Counted from the first letter of the stretch, positions 10,460-19,880 are shown. The stretch: 64,000 nt of DNA from Heterotrichella gracilis (GCA_032358255.1 JAULBX010011099.1:558001-622000); one strand, 5' to 3'. Notes: a model not told the origin generated them from the sequence alone. A program made the numbers and translations.

Positions 10460-10597
10460 AACTGTTTGGAAAGATACGAATAGATTTTAGTGACTAGAAT
10501 TTTTCGTTAAAATAATCAGGTAAAAAAAGAATAACATATTTATGTGGTTGCATTTTGGCAATTCTTCAATTAATTTTAGTGCCATATAAATGGAGTT

Positions 10598-13500
10598 GTG
10601 AGATTTAATACCTGTACTCATAAAGTGACAGTTTTTCAAAAAGCGCTTCTTTTGGCTGCTTTTCTAATATGCCTGACTAAGCCGGTTATTGCTCAACTTC
10701 ATGCTCCTCATTTCTCACGCATTGATAAAAGCAAGGGAACAGAAACCAGTTTCCCTATGGATGTGGCGGTGGATTGTGATTACCGTTACTGGATAGCCAC
10801 CTTTAATGGCTTAATGGAATATAATGGCAGCAATTTTAAGAATTATCAAATGCCATTTACTCAAAACGGTGCATTGGGCTCTGCTTATCTTTTTCGTTTA
10901 TTTTTTGAAAACGATAGTATGCTTTGGATTGCTCATGGCAGTGGTATTGCCACATTTAATATTTACCGTAAACAATTTACTTTGGTTCCCATTCCTCATA
11001 TTCCGGCCAATTCTTCACTTAATTTTATCGAATCTTACAAGGATTCAGAGGGACAAATGTTTTTTATTTCTACGCAATTAGAACTTCTGTATTATGAACC
11101 TAATGAAAAATGCGTAAAACCTTATAAGGCTATTGACGCCTCTAAAACCGGATTTATATTTAAGATTTCAGAAAGCAAGGATCAGAAATACTACCTCTTG
11201 CATTCAAAAAAAGGGCTGTTTTTATTCGATAAAAAAAGTAAAAGGCTGCTTTCAGAAGATGAATCTCCTCAGGCATATAAATGGACTTTTAGAAAAGAAT
11301 TTAAGAGTGCCTTAAATGATTTTGCTGAAATAGGGGAGTTCAAATATATTTCAATTCTCGACACAAACACGCATCAATATTCAGTTATAAAATTCAATGA
11401 AGGTAAAAATGAATTTAGCGAATTGCCAATCAAATCAAATAAAGGACGCTTATTTTTCGTGGATTCGTATAACAAACTCTGGATCTATGGTTTTGGGGGC
11501 AAGGATGAAGCCTGCTTGCACGATCCAACTACAAATATCAATTATCTTTTACCGGACAAGGAAATTAATTCATCTGAAATAGATTTTAGTTTGTGTTATA
11601 AGATTGTAGAAGACCATGAGAATAATATATGGTTATGCACCAATACCGGACTATTAACTTACAATCATCGCCAAAGCAATTATACCATCATTAGCAAAGA
11701 ATTACCAAAAAACATTTATAGTTACATTGAACAGATCGACAGCACACATATTTGGTTTGGTACTTTATATAATGGAATATATGAGTACGATGTTAGAAGT
11801 CATAAATTTAAAAACCATAATTTTTTAAAGTCAGGTGGTGATATTTCATACAATGACATATGGCAAACAATAAAAACGAAACGCGGCGATGACATCTGGA
11901 TCCTACATCAGGAAGGGAAACTGAGCAGGTACGACATTGCAAAAAAGAAATTTCATCATTACCACGACAATGTTTTTAATGACGATGCCATGTCTTTTTC
12001 GGATGATGATGAAGGTCATCTGTTTTTTGTGACCACTGAGGGAAGATTAATTACATATGACAAACAAAAGGATCAATTTCAACTTATACTAGAGTTAAAT
12101 CAATTAAAAGGAATACCGGAGGACATTGAAATCAGTGATATTATTGCCATTGGAAGCAAGACTTTAATTTTAGGTACGACCGGTTATGGTCTTATAAAAT
12201 TTGATCTGAACACAGGAGCGTATAAATTTATTAAGGTCGACGCCAAAGATCCTAATTCTATACGTAGTAATATGATCAACATGATGACGCGTTATAATAA
12301 AGACATTATTTATGCAGGCACAACCAATGGTATATTTTCTTATGACAGCAGATCAGACAGTATTCACAATTATTATTATTCCGACAGATATAATTTAGGC
12401 TTTGTTTATCAGATCGCCAAAGACAAGAACGAAGATTATCTCTATTTTATTGGTACCAGTAAATTGTATTGGTTAAACTGGAAAACAAAAGACATCATTG
12501 ATCTGGGTCGTCGGTCCAATATTGAAAGAGCCAATTTAACCGAAATTCACTACAGCAAGAATTTGGATAAACTGTATGTGATCTCTGAGGAATCCATTTA
12601 TGAAGTTCAGGTCAACCAAAGTGAATTTAACTCTGATTTAAAACCCATATTGTATTCTTTGGAGAGTTATGACAAGATCTTTTATATTAAGAACGATGGA
12701 GAAATTGATCTCGAAAAAAGTTTTAACTCATTTCGTATCAGTTACGGTGCATCAACTTATCGATACAAGGATGATCTGGAGTATTTTTATGACTTTGACA
12801 ACAGCGGCTGGATTCCGGCTTTAACAAATGAGATTGCCTTTAGTAATTTAAGGGGAGGCGATCATGTGTTTAAACTAAAACTGGTGTATAAAGGAAATAG
12901 AAGTATCAGTCATGAAACCTCTCTGACAATTCACTTAGAGAAAAAATTTTATGAAACAGTTTGGTTCTTTGTTCTAATGGCGCTAATTGTTCTCGCCTTG
13001 TTTTATAGTATTTACCGAATAAGACTTAATCGTTTATTAGCCATTGAAAAGGTGCGCTTTCAATTATCGAGGGATCTGCATGACGATATGGGCTCTACCC
13101 TCAGTACCATTAATATTTTGAGTGATATGGCTAAAAACAAACTGGCAAAGGATCCTTTAACCACTCAAAATTATTTGGAAAAAATATCAAATTTTAGTCA
13201 GGTGATGATGGATAGCATGGATGATATTGTTTGGAGTATCAATCCTGGTAACGACACAATGACGAAAGTATTGAATCGTATGCGCGAGTTTGCTACAACA
13301 ATTCTTGAGCCCAAAGGCATTGAATTAATTTTTGTATCATCGCCACAAATAGAAGAATTAAAATTTAATATGGCTTTACGCCGTGATTTTTTTCTCATTT
13401 TTAAAGAAGCTCTTAACAATGCTGCCAAATACTCCGAATGCACAAAAGTAAAAGTGGAGCTAAGTGTCAAAAACAAACAGTTGCTCTTATGTATCATGGA

Positions 13501-13657
13501 CAATGGCAAAGGCTTTGATGTGAATAAAGAATTGGAGGGAAATGGTTTAGTCAACATGAAAAAGCGCGCAGAAAAAATAAAAGCTCAATTCGAGATCAGT
13601 TCAAACGCCAACGAAGGGACTAGAATTAAATTACATTTGAATTTGAAATTATTATGA
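10598..13657 (+). CDS. Sensor histidine kinase with reg_prop/Y_Y_Y periplasmic sensor (HisKA_3)
   Basis: A 1019-residue one-membrane-span sensor kinase. A signal peptide (ends near KPVIAQ) is followed by a roughly 660-residue periplasmic beta-propeller of reg_prop-type repeats and a Y_Y_Y-like domain. A membrane helix (about 789-808) comes next. The HisKA_3 dimerisation segment is SRDLHDDMGSTLSTINIL with phospho-acceptor His828, and a HATPase_c domain (N box NNAAKY, G box DNGKGF) closes the protein. The frame starts with GTG at 10598; a second GTG at 10625 would give a more compact signal peptide. The upstream ATG at 10590 is out of frame and stops after three codons. The stop overlaps the response regulator start by 4 bp, so the pair is co-translated. 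The signal sensed is unknown. Confidence 0.92.
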   Translation: MRFNTCTHKVTVFQKALLLAAFLICLTKPVIAQLHAPHFSRIDKSKGTETSFPMDVAVDCDYRYWIATFNGLMEYNGSNFKNYQMPFTQNGALGSAYLFRLFFENDSMLWIAHGSGIATFNIYRKQFTLVPIPHIPANSSLNFIESYKDSEGQMFFISTQLELLYYEPNEKCVKPYKAIDASKTGFIFKISESKDQKYYLLHSKKGLFLFDKKSKRLLSEDESPQAYKWTFRKEFKSALNDFAEIGEFKYISILDTNTHQYSVIKFNEGKNEFSELPIKSNKGRLFFVDSYNKLWIYGFGGKDEACLHDPTTNINYLLPDKEINSSEIDFSLCYKIVEDHENNIWLCTNTGLLTYNHRQSNYTIISKELPKNIYSYIEQIDSTHIWFGTLYNGIYEYDVRSHKFKNHNFLKSGGDISYNDIWQTIKTKRGDDIWILHQEGKLSRYDIAKKKFHHYHDNVFNDDAMSFSDDDEGHLFFVTTEGRLITYDKQKDQFQLILELNQLKGIPEDIEISDIIAIGSKTLILGTTGYGLIKFDLNTGAYKFIKVDAKDPNSIRSNMINMMTRYNKDIIYAGTTNGIFSYDSRSDSIHNYYYSDRYNLGFVYQIAKDKNEDYLYFIGTSKLYWLNWKTKDIIDLGRRSNIERANLTEIHYSKNLDKLYVISEESIYEVQVNQSEFNSDLKPILYSLESYDKIFYIKNDGEIDLEKSFNSFRISYGASTYRYKDDLEYFYDFDNSGWIPALTNEIAFSNLRGGDHVFKLKLVYKGNRSISHETSLTIHLEKKFYETVWFFVLMALIVLALFYSIYRIRLNRLLAIEKVRFQLSRDLHDDMGSTLSTINILSDMAKNKLAKDPLTTQNYLEKISNFSQVMMDSMDDIVWSINPGNDTMTKVLNRMREFATTILEPKGIELIFVSSPQIEELKFNMALRRDFFLIFKEALNNAAKYSECTKVKVELSVKNKQLLLCIMDNGKGFDVNKELEGNGLVNMKKRAEKIKAQFEISSNANEGTRIKLHLNLKLL

Positions 13658-14289
13658 TTAGGATTTGTTTATACGAAGACAACAAACAATTACGTGATAC
13701 CTTATGTTTACTGATGGAGGGCACAGAAAGCTTTAAACTAGAAGCCTCTTTTGCACAGTGCACACATGTGATTGATGATTATAAAAAATACCGCCCCGAT
13801 GTCATCTTAATGGATATTGATATGCCCGGCATGACAGGAATAGAGGGACTCATTCAATTACGTTCAGCTGGATTTACAGAAGTTAAAGTTGTTATGCTTA
13901 CTGTTTTTGATGATAACGAAAATGTGTTTGAAGCAGTAAAGAATGGTGCCAATGGATATATTCTTAAAAAAACGCCACCAATTCAGTTAGTACAGTATAT
14001 TCAGGATGCCTTTGAGGGTGGGGCCCCTATGACCTCCAGTGTAGCGAGACAAGTTTTAACCATGTTCACTGATGTCTATAAACAAAAAAGCGATTCGTAT
14101 AATTTGAGTGATCGTGAACGCGATGTTTTAAAGGCATTGGTTAAAGGTTACTCTTACAAAATGATTGCGAATGATCTATTTATTTCTATTGATACCGTTC
14201 GCAGCCATATTAAAAAGATCTATGAAAAAATGCATGTCAACAGCAAAACCGAAGCTGTCGCTTTAGCCTTTCGCAATAATTTACATTAA
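13654..14289 (+). CDS. NarL/FixJ family response regulator
   Basis: A 211-residue response regulator that pairs with the sensor kinase immediately upstream (ATGA overlap). The receiver domain covers residues 1-120. Asp54 in MDIDMPGM is the expected phosphorylation site, with acidic residues E8/D9 at the start and Lys in the KKTPP segment. A LuxR-type helix-turn-helix follows (about 145-205; LSDRERDVLKAL and ISIDTVRSHIKKIYEKM). It should bind DNA as a dimer when phosphorylated. Targets are not known; candidates by position are the divergent multiheme cytochrome gene and the T9SS gene downstream. Confidence 0.95.
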   Translation: MIRICLYEDNKQLRDTLCLLMEGTESFKLEASFAQCTHVIDDYKKYRPDVILMDIDMPGMTGIEGLIQLRSAGFTEVKVVMLTVFDDNENVFEAVKNGANGYILKKTPPIQLVQYIQDAFEGGAPMTSSVARQVLTMFTDVYKQKSDSYNLSDRERDVLKALVKGYSYKMIANDLFISIDTVRSHIKKIYEKMHVNSKTEAVALAFRNNLH

Positions 14290-14317
14290 ATCGCCTGAAC
14301 GTATTATTATTTGATAA

Positions 14318-14340
14318 AAAGGCATAATGCCTTTCTCTTT
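14318..14340 (+). terminator. Weak intrinsic terminator after the response regulator
   Basis: The hairpin AAAGGCATAATGCCTTT (14318-14334) is followed by CTCTTTT. The stem is short and the T-run interrupted, so termination may be partial. It lies 29 nt after the regulator stop. Confidence 0.45.
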
Positions 14341-14534
14341 TGCTAGTTTGATTTGTGAATTAGGCTATAACCATAATAATAAAACTGAAATACGAAAGGC
14401 GTAAAGTAAATACTTGGCCTAAATTATTATCGCCTGCCGAATTAACACTTTTTTACATTCTATTGCCTGTAATTCACACAGATATGTGATTGATACGCGC
14501 TGGTAAATGTCTCAACTTTGTCGAAAAAAAAACC

Positions 14535-16136
14535 ATGAAAACACTTATTTTATCAGCAATTAGCGCCTTTTTTCTGGCGAACACGCAGATGGCTCTTGCG
14601 CAAGTGAGCAGTTACACGTTTAGTCAATCGCTTCAAACGTATGGCAGCCCTAATACAGGCAGCGTACTTGGAACATTGATGCAAGATGACGATGTTAATG
14701 CGACGAATTTACCGTTTAACTTTGTCTACAATGGAATCACTTACTCAACTGTAAATGTATGCTCCAACGGTTATTTGAGTTTTAATGCTTTATCCGGTTT
14801 TGAATATCAAGCCATTTCTGATCCGGGAACAACAAACATTATTGCTCCTTTTGCACAGGACCTTTTTATGGGAACTGTGATTAAGGGTGATTTAACTTCA
14901 GGAAGTAACACTCTTGTGAATGTATCATCCCTTGTAAATTTAAGCGTGGGAGACACATTGCTGGATATGTTTTTTGATTTTGGAGGAAATAATCCGGTGA
15001 TCACTTCCATTGTAGGCAATACCATTGTATTGAGCATGAATTCACAAAATACCGTTTCAAACCAGGATATATTTTTTATGAGTGGAAGTATTCGACAAAA
15101 TGTAAGTGGTACACAACCTAACCGAATCTGTGAATTTGAATTTAAGAACATGGCCAGATTTCCTGTTTATGATGAGAGTATCAATTTTAAAGTTAGATTA
15201 TACGAAACAAGCAATAAAATTGAATTCGTTTATGGAAATATTATCTCAGGCATTCATAGTACTCCTTCAGAAGTAGGTTTAAAAGGAGGCAATAATCTGG
15301 ATTACAACTCACGACTTGTCAATTCATCTAATACCTGGTCAAGTTCTATTCAGTCATCATTTATTTCTGATGTTTGTGATTTTACTCCAAACAGCATCCC
15401 AAATCTTGGTTTAAGTTATTTATGGACTCCAACTGTTTGTGTTAACCCTACATTAAGTGCAACATCTTCTAACTCCAATATTTGTAAAGGTCAAACAGCA
15501 ACATTAACTGTAATAGGAGCGTCTTCTTATAGCTGGTCAAACGGTTCAACTTCGTCACAAACAAGTGTTTCTCCAACTGCAAATACAACGTATACCGTTA
15601 TTGGGTTTGATGGAACTTGCAGTAGCACTTTAACGCTGATACAAAATGTAACGCCTATACCAACTCTAACTATTGCACAAACTAAAACGCTTATTTGCAG
15701 AGGCCAATCTGCTACCCTTACTGCAAATGGCGCTGGCTCTTATACATGGAGTAATGGATCAACCGCCCCTTTTGTAGTTGTTAGTCCAACTGTTACTTCA
15801 AGTTATACCCTGGTAGGTGCAAACTTAAGTTGCACGAGTCAAAAAACGGTTTCGCAGGTGGTAAGTAATTGCACGGGTGTTAACGAGTTTAATTCAAAAC
15901 TGGAGAATATAAATGTTTATCCAAATCCGTTTTCATCTAACCTAAATGTTCAAAATCCGTTTAATGAAAAAGTAAGCCTTAAATTAATGGATCTAACTGG
16001 CAAATTTGTTTATGAAAGTAGTTTAGAAGCGGGATCCAATCACTTAATTGATGCAGAAAGTTTAAAATCGGGCATATATGTTCTGATCATGGAAGAAGGA
16101 GATCATAAGCTGACCAAAAAAGTAATTAAGAACTAA
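14535..16136 (+). CDS. T9SS-secreted protein with two Ig-like/PKD-type repeats
   Basis: The ATG at 14535 gives a clean signal peptide (MKTLILSAISAFFLANTQMALAQ), so I prefer it to an in-frame ATG 45 nt upstream. About 533 residues. The N-terminal part (to about residue 285) is a beta-rich nidogen-like or choice-of-anchor-like domain with the segment NVCSNGYLSFNA. Two tandem repeats of about 85 residues follow, each with IC(K/R)GQ(T/S)ATLT, YSWSNGST or YTWSNGST, and SYTLVG-like blocks. The last 80 residues are a T9SS type A sorting domain (NVYPNPFSSNLNV, then GIYVL and a terminal KKVIKN). The product should be exported by Sec, then through the T9SS to the surface. Adhesion is a guess from the repeats. 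It lies downstream of the two-component pair on the same strand. Confidence 0.9.
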   Translation: MKTLILSAISAFFLANTQMALAQVSSYTFSQSLQTYGSPNTGSVLGTLMQDDDVNATNLPFNFVYNGITYSTVNVCSNGYLSFNALSGFEYQAISDPGTTNIIAPFAQDLFMGTVIKGDLTSGSNTLVNVSSLVNLSVGDTLLDMFFDFGGNNPVITSIVGNTIVLSMNSQNTVSNQDIFFMSGSIRQNVSGTQPNRICEFEFKNMARFPVYDESINFKVRLYETSNKIEFVYGNIISGIHSTPSEVGLKGGNNLDYNSRLVNSSNTWSSSIQSSFISDVCDFTPNSIPNLGLSYLWTPTVCVNPTLSATSSNSNICKGQTATLTVIGASSYSWSNGSTSSQTSVSPTANTTYTVIGFDGTCSSTLTLIQNVTPIPTLTIAQTKTLICRGQSATLTANGAGSYTWSNGSTAPFVVVSPTVTSSYTLVGANLSCTSQKTVSQVVSNCTGVNEFNSKLENINVYPNPFSSNLNVQNPFNEKVSLKLMDLTGKFVYESSLEAGSNHLIDAESLKSGIYVLIMEEGDHKLTKKVIKN

Positions 16137-16227
16137 GCCGTTTTAAAATGAGTATTTCTCAAAAACCTAATTTTGATGTCATTCTGTTCGCAATGATTTC
16201 AGTTTCGTTTCAGAACCTCTACTCTGC

Positions 16228-16324
16228 AAAATGAGAAATTCCAAGGGGTCTGAAAGTTGGCGCCGAACTAGTTTGGTCGCCGGCTTTCAGCAACACCTTT
16301 GGCACTTTTGAGCCAGTCTCATTT
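16228..16324. repeat. Large imperfect palindrome / structured element
   Basis: Nested arms can pair: AAATGAGA (16228-16235) with TCTCATTT (16317-16324), CCAAGGG (16241-16247) with CCTTTGG near 16296-16302, and CTGAAAGTTGGCG (16250-16262) with CGCCGGCTTTCAG (16278-16290, two G-U pairs in RNA). The loop is 15 nt. It is too long and lacks the T-run for an ordinary terminator. It could be a REP-like element or a structured RNA. Confidence 0.6.
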
Positions 16325-16368
16325 AGTTAATCACTTCATCTTATTCATCCTAATAAAAAAAAAAGAAA

Positions 16369-16554
16369 ATGCCATACCCTAATAACATAAAACGAATCTT
16401 GAATGTATTAATTTTTTTTGTCATTTTAAGCTGTCGAAATCATAAAAACCAATTAGAGGAACTAATGGACTGTCTTCTATTTCAGAATCAGGAGAAAATC
16501 GTTTGGACGAAAGCCCTTTTATTTTTGAAGGTTAATTTCTTAGATAGCTTTTAA
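16369..16554 (+). CDS. Possible small lipoprotein
   Basis: A 61-residue frame whose N-terminus reads like a lipoprotein signal: a short basic start (MPYPNNIKR), a hydrophobic core and the lipobox VILSC. The mature part is short, polar, then hydrophobic, with no motif I recognise. It stops one base before the ATG of the next lipoprotein gene, the spacing of a translationally coupled pair. An A-rich stretch precedes the ATG. It may instead be a chance frame in the leader of the next gene. Confidence 0.35.
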   Translation: MPYPNNIKRILNVLIFFVILSCRNHKNQLEELMDCLLFQNQEKIVWTKALLFLKVNFLDSF

Positions 16555-16555
16555 G

Positions 16556-17299
16556 ATGTTTAAAATAAATAGATTGCTTATTCTCTTTGTTTTGTCGGTA
16601 GTATCAGCCTGTAAAACACCCGACCTGCTTTTAACACCCGATCTTAGATCAGCTGCAAACTCTTACGAAGTGAAAGGCAGACAAGGTTGGATGATCAATC
16701 AAATTATTTCTTACGGTATTTATAATACTTCTGTGATAAAAAGGGGCTGGACGAAAAGTTACGACATTCCGTTTATCTTGCGTTTTCAAGGAAGCAGTGA
16801 AAAATTTAGTTTTACGCAGTTTTGCGATGACAGTTTACGGGCATTTGTTTTTTGTGTTGGAAAAGTAAAGGTCAGAGAGTATGAGATCATAAAAGATGTT
16901 TTTGGAATCCCACTTAAGAGTGAAAATACCTTTGCAGGCACCATTGTGTATGACAAAACGAAATGTTGGACTTTCATTATTCATAATCCGGATGCCGGTC
17001 ACGGGAAAGGAGCCTATGCTACAAAAGGATTTGCAAAAAGTGATCAAGGTCAGTGTATTACCATTCAACCGGTAAAACGCCTCGAAGATCACAAAGGACT
17101 TAAAAGCATTGATAATTACGGCTTCGAATTGTTTTTGAACGATGTTCCTGTAGCAGCGGTCTCCACAATGAACAATGGAAAGGTATGGATGCGTTGCACC
17201 CTCAGTCCCGAACAACAATTAGTAGTGAGTGCCCTCTGCTCGTCCATTCTCCTTAAATCAAATCTGGGTCAGGATTTTAAAAATGATTATATGGAATAG
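16556..17299 (+). CDS. Lipoprotein of unknown function
   Basis: A 247-residue protein with a lipoprotein signal (LLILFVLSVVSAC, acylated Cys19). The mature part is mixed alpha/beta with no catalytic motif I can name. It holds aromatic-rich stretches such as VKGRQGWMINQIISYGIYN and a C-terminal segment VWMRCTLSPEQQLVV. It should be anchored in the outer or inner membrane facing the periplasm. The start codon follows one base after a possible small lipoprotein frame. The next gene, PPK2, begins 104 nt downstream on the same strand with no terminator seen between. I do not recognise a family. Confidence 0.75.
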   Translation: MFKINRLLILFVLSVVSACKTPDLLLTPDLRSAANSYEVKGRQGWMINQIISYGIYNTSVIKRGWTKSYDIPFILRFQGSSEKFSFTQFCDDSLRAFVFCVGKVKVREYEIIKDVFGIPLKSENTFAGTIVYDKTKCWTFIIHNPDAGHGKGAYATKGFAKSDQGQCITIQPVKRLEDHKGLKSIDNYGFELFLNDVPVAAVSTMNNGKVWMRCTLSPEQQLVVSALCSSILLKSNLGQDFKNDYME

Positions 17300-17403
17300 A
17301 TGAAACGATTTTGAGAAATAAAACAATAATAGTCTTCAATTTTCAGTAACTTCGATAAAAGAGAAACGCTATTTTATTTAACCTTCTCTCTTATTCTTGT
17401 ATC

Positions 17404-18300
17404 ATGAAAAAGACCATGACCGCCTATCTTCAAAAGTTACAGGTTAAACCAGGTAAAAAATTTAGTTTAGGAAAGGACCATCAAACCTCAACAACTGAAA
17501 AATACATTACAAAGAAGGAAGGCGAAACTTTATTGAGTGAAGGTTTAGCAAATCTGGCAAAAATGCAGGATAAGTTATATGCTCACGATGAATTCAGTGT
17601 ATTGATCATTTTGCAGGCAATGGATGCTGCCGGTAAGGATGGCGCCATCAAACACGTATTAGCCGGTTTAAATCCAAAAGGAGTTAAAGTGGTTTCATTT
17701 CAAGCGCCAACTTCAGATGAATTAGATCATGATTATTTTTGGCGCCATTATAAAGAATTACCCGCAAGGGGAGAGATAGGTATATTTAACCGCTCCTATT
17801 ATGAAAATGTATTGGTAACACGGGTGCATCCTGAACTTATTTTGAAGGAAAAATTACCTCAAATAAATTCGGTGAAGGACATTGACAAAACGTTTTGGAA
17901 AACGCGATTCAAACAAATAAACCACTTTGAAAAGAATCTAACTGAAAACGGCATGGTGATCTTGAAACTATTTCTCAATGTTTCTAAGGAAGAACAAAAA
18001 AAACGATTTTTAGAACGAATTGATAACCCGGAAAAAAACTGGAAATTTTCTGTTTCCGATACGGAAGAACGCAAACACTGGGATAAGTATATATTAGCCT
18101 ACGAAGAAATGATGGCGGCTACTTCCACTTCTTATGCCCCCTGGTTTGTTATTCCTGCTGATGACAAATGGTATACCCGCTTGTTAATTGGAGGTATTAT
18201 CACCCGGCAGTTTGAAAAGTTAAAATTAAGTTATCCGGAGGTTTCAAAAGAACAATTGCTAAAATTGCAAAAAGCAAAAAAAGAACTTCTGGCCGAATGA
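17404..18300 (+). CDS. ppk2: Polyphosphate kinase 2 family protein
   Basis: A 298-residue single-domain PPK2. It should transfer phosphate between polyphosphate and nucleotides in the cytoplasm, usually making NTP/NDP from NDP/NMP and polyphosphate. The Walker A-like stretch AMDAAGKDG is at residues 72-80. The second conserved block FNRSYYENVLVTRVHPE is at about 128-144, and the lid region with ERKHWDKY near 222. Length and sequence fit class I/III one-domain enzymes; which nucleotide is preferred cannot be decided here. An alternative ATG lies four codons in (17416). It stands alone between an unknown lipoprotein and a small cytosolic protein. Confidence 0.93.
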   Translation: MKKTMTAYLQKLQVKPGKKFSLGKDHQTSTTEKYITKKEGETLLSEGLANLAKMQDKLYAHDEFSVLIILQAMDAAGKDGAIKHVLAGLNPKGVKVVSFQAPTSDELDHDYFWRHYKELPARGEIGIFNRSYYENVLVTRVHPELILKEKLPQINSVKDIDKTFWKTRFKQINHFEKNLTENGMVILKLFLNVSKEEQKKRFLERIDNPEKNWKFSVSDTEERKHWDKYILAYEEMMAATSTSYAPWFVIPADDKWYTRLLIGGIITRQFEKLKLSYPEVSKEQLLKLQKAKKELLAE

Positions 18301-18437
18301 TGAGGCAATCCATCAAAAATCCAAAACTTAACCTTGTTCCATGACGAGAATTCATTATTTTTACTTAAGTAAAGGTAGTCGAAAGATTTTTAAGCCTTGG
18401 CTTCCTGTTTTGTCCTAATACGAGTTAACAACGCAAC

Positions 18438-18842
18438 ATGGATCAAAAGAAATTTTATGACTATGAATTTGCCCGTTTGGAGTTTGATCCCCAAACGAAC
18501 ATCTTATTTTTTCGTGTCAAACAAGACATTGATGTAGATGTGCACGTTATAGAAGAAATGCTAAGGTATGCAGAGGAAGTGATGGGAGCCAAAAGGCATC
18601 TATGTCTGGTTGATTTTGGCACCAGCGTAAATTCGAGTGACGAAGGACGCAAACGTTACGCCAACTCCCCATACATTCAAAAATATCGAATTGCCGATGC
18701 TTTTTTAGTGCATTCATTGTCATTACGCTTGGTAGCGAATTTCTTTATTAAGATCACTCAACCTAAAGTTAAAACACTCATGTTTACCGACGAAAAGCTG
18801 GCCCTTGAATGGCTCCTAAAAATGGGCAGAGAGAATAAATGA
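18438..18842 (+). CDS. Conserved small protein, STAS/SpoIIAA-like fold suspected
   Basis: A 134-residue cytoplasmic protein without signal or membrane segment. The pattern of alternating strands and helices (FEFDPQTNILFFRV-like start, central HLCLVDFG, C-terminal MFTDEKLALEWLLKMG) resembles SpoIIAA/STAS-like and related DUF proteins of Bacteroidota that modulate partner proteins. This family call is tentative; no catalytic residues are evident. It is flanked by PPK2 and an outer-membrane beta-barrel gene on the same strand. Confidence 0.75.
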   Translation: MDQKKFYDYEFARLEFDPQTNILFFRVKQDIDVDVHVIEEMLRYAEEVMGAKRHLCLVDFGTSVNSSDEGRKRYANSPYIQKYRIADAFLVHSLSLRLVANFFIKITQPKVKTLMFTDEKLALEWLLKMGRENK

Positions 18843-18885
18843 ACCAATTCGTAACTTCGGTGTTTAATTATTACAATTTTAGATC

Positions 18886-19584
18886 ATGACACATTTTCTT
18901 AAAACACTTATTCTATTGCTATTTTTTGTTGGTCACAGTTTTGGTCAGACTAAAACCTATGCCACATCAGGACTTGAAATGATCATGTCTTGGGCCGACA
19001 TGACGGATAATAATCAAAGTGTTAATTCAAATTTCAGATTTGCGCCGGTGATCAATGTTCAGGGCTTTTTTAATGCCGATTTTAATAAACATTTCGGCGT
19101 TTTTACCGGATTGGCAGTAAGAAATGTGGGATATATTTACGGCAGCTATTCCCTTACGAACTCTAGCGCTTCACCTACTGCCACTATAACTCAGGAAAAA
19201 AGATTTCGTTCGTATAATTTAGGGATCCCGCTTGGCTTTAAACTCGGTAATTTGGACGGTGCATTTATTTATGCCGGTTATGAATTGGAGATTCCTTTTC
19301 TGTACAAAGAAAAAACCTATGATGATGGGGATAAAACCGATAAAATAACCGGATGGTTCAGTAACAGACAGCAGTCGTTTTATAACAGTGTTCTCGTTGG
19401 CATCCAATTTCCGTATGGGCTCAATGTAAAATTCAAGTATTACCTCACCGAGTTTCATAATCAAAACTTTACGGCAACCGATGGATCTAAACCTTATGCC
19501 GGACTGAAATCCAATGTGTTTACTGTGTCACTTAGCGCTTTAATATTTAAGGATACAGAGATGAATACCCCTCAAAAAAACTAG
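18886..19584 (+). CDS. Outer membrane beta-barrel protein
   Basis: A 232-residue protein with a signal peptide (cut after GHSFGQ). The rest alternates amphipathic strands with turns, as in 8-10-strand outer-membrane barrels: KHFGVFTGLAVRNVGYIYG, YNLGIPLGFKLG, AFIYAGYELEIPF, NSVLVGIQFPYGLNVKFKY, SNVFTVSLSALIF. It fits the porin-family/PorT-like small barrels common in Bacteroidota, though the last residues (DTEMNTPQKN) continue beyond the final strand. Function unknown; a transport or structural role is inferred from fold only. Confidence 0.8.
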   Translation: MTHFLKTLILLLFFVGHSFGQTKTYATSGLEMIMSWADMTDNNQSVNSNFRFAPVINVQGFFNADFNKHFGVFTGLAVRNVGYIYGSYSLTNSSASPTATITQEKRFRSYNLGIPLGFKLGNLDGAFIYAGYELEIPFLYKEKTYDDGDKTDKITGWFSNRQQSFYNSVLVGIQFPYGLNVKFKYYLTEFHNQNFTATDGSKPYAGLKSNVFTVSLSALIFKDTEMNTPQKN

Positions 19585-19608
19585 GTTTAAAACTGAGCTT
19601 TTTGTATA

Positions 19609-19697
19609 GAAATTTTACCGGTATTATCCTAAGCGGGATTAGCTACGCTGATCCCGGTTGACTCAATCCCGATGGTAATCGGGAGTAAAATGCAACA
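19609..19697. repeat. Dispersed repeat, copy 1
   Basis: The segment starting with ATTTTACCGGTATTATCC and containing the hairpin GGGATTAGC-tac-GCTGATCCC recurs as a diverged copy at 19790-19880. A second small palindrome here, CCCGATggtaATCGGG, resembles others at 50771 and 52975. Confidence 0.65.
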
Positions 19698-19789
19698 TGC
19701 ACCTCGCTAGCGCGAGGATTTTTTGTTTTTACGGGTTCGCTTACAAAAGCGAGGCTTTTGACTTCGTTAGAAACAGTAAATTCAAAAAA

Positions 19790-19880
19790 AGAAATTTTTA
19801 CCGGTATTATCCTTAGCGGGATTAGCTGAGCTGATCCCAGTGGGCACGTCAAAGCGGAAAATGCAAAATGCGCCTCGCTG
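19790..19880. repeat. Dispersed repeat, copy 2
   Basis: Same start (ATTTTTACCGGTATTATCC), the same GGGATTAGC...GCTGATCCC hairpin and a similar end (AAAATGCAAAATGCGCCTCGC versus AAAATGCAACATGCACCTCGC, joined here only for comparison). About 180 bp from copy 1. Confidence 0.65.
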
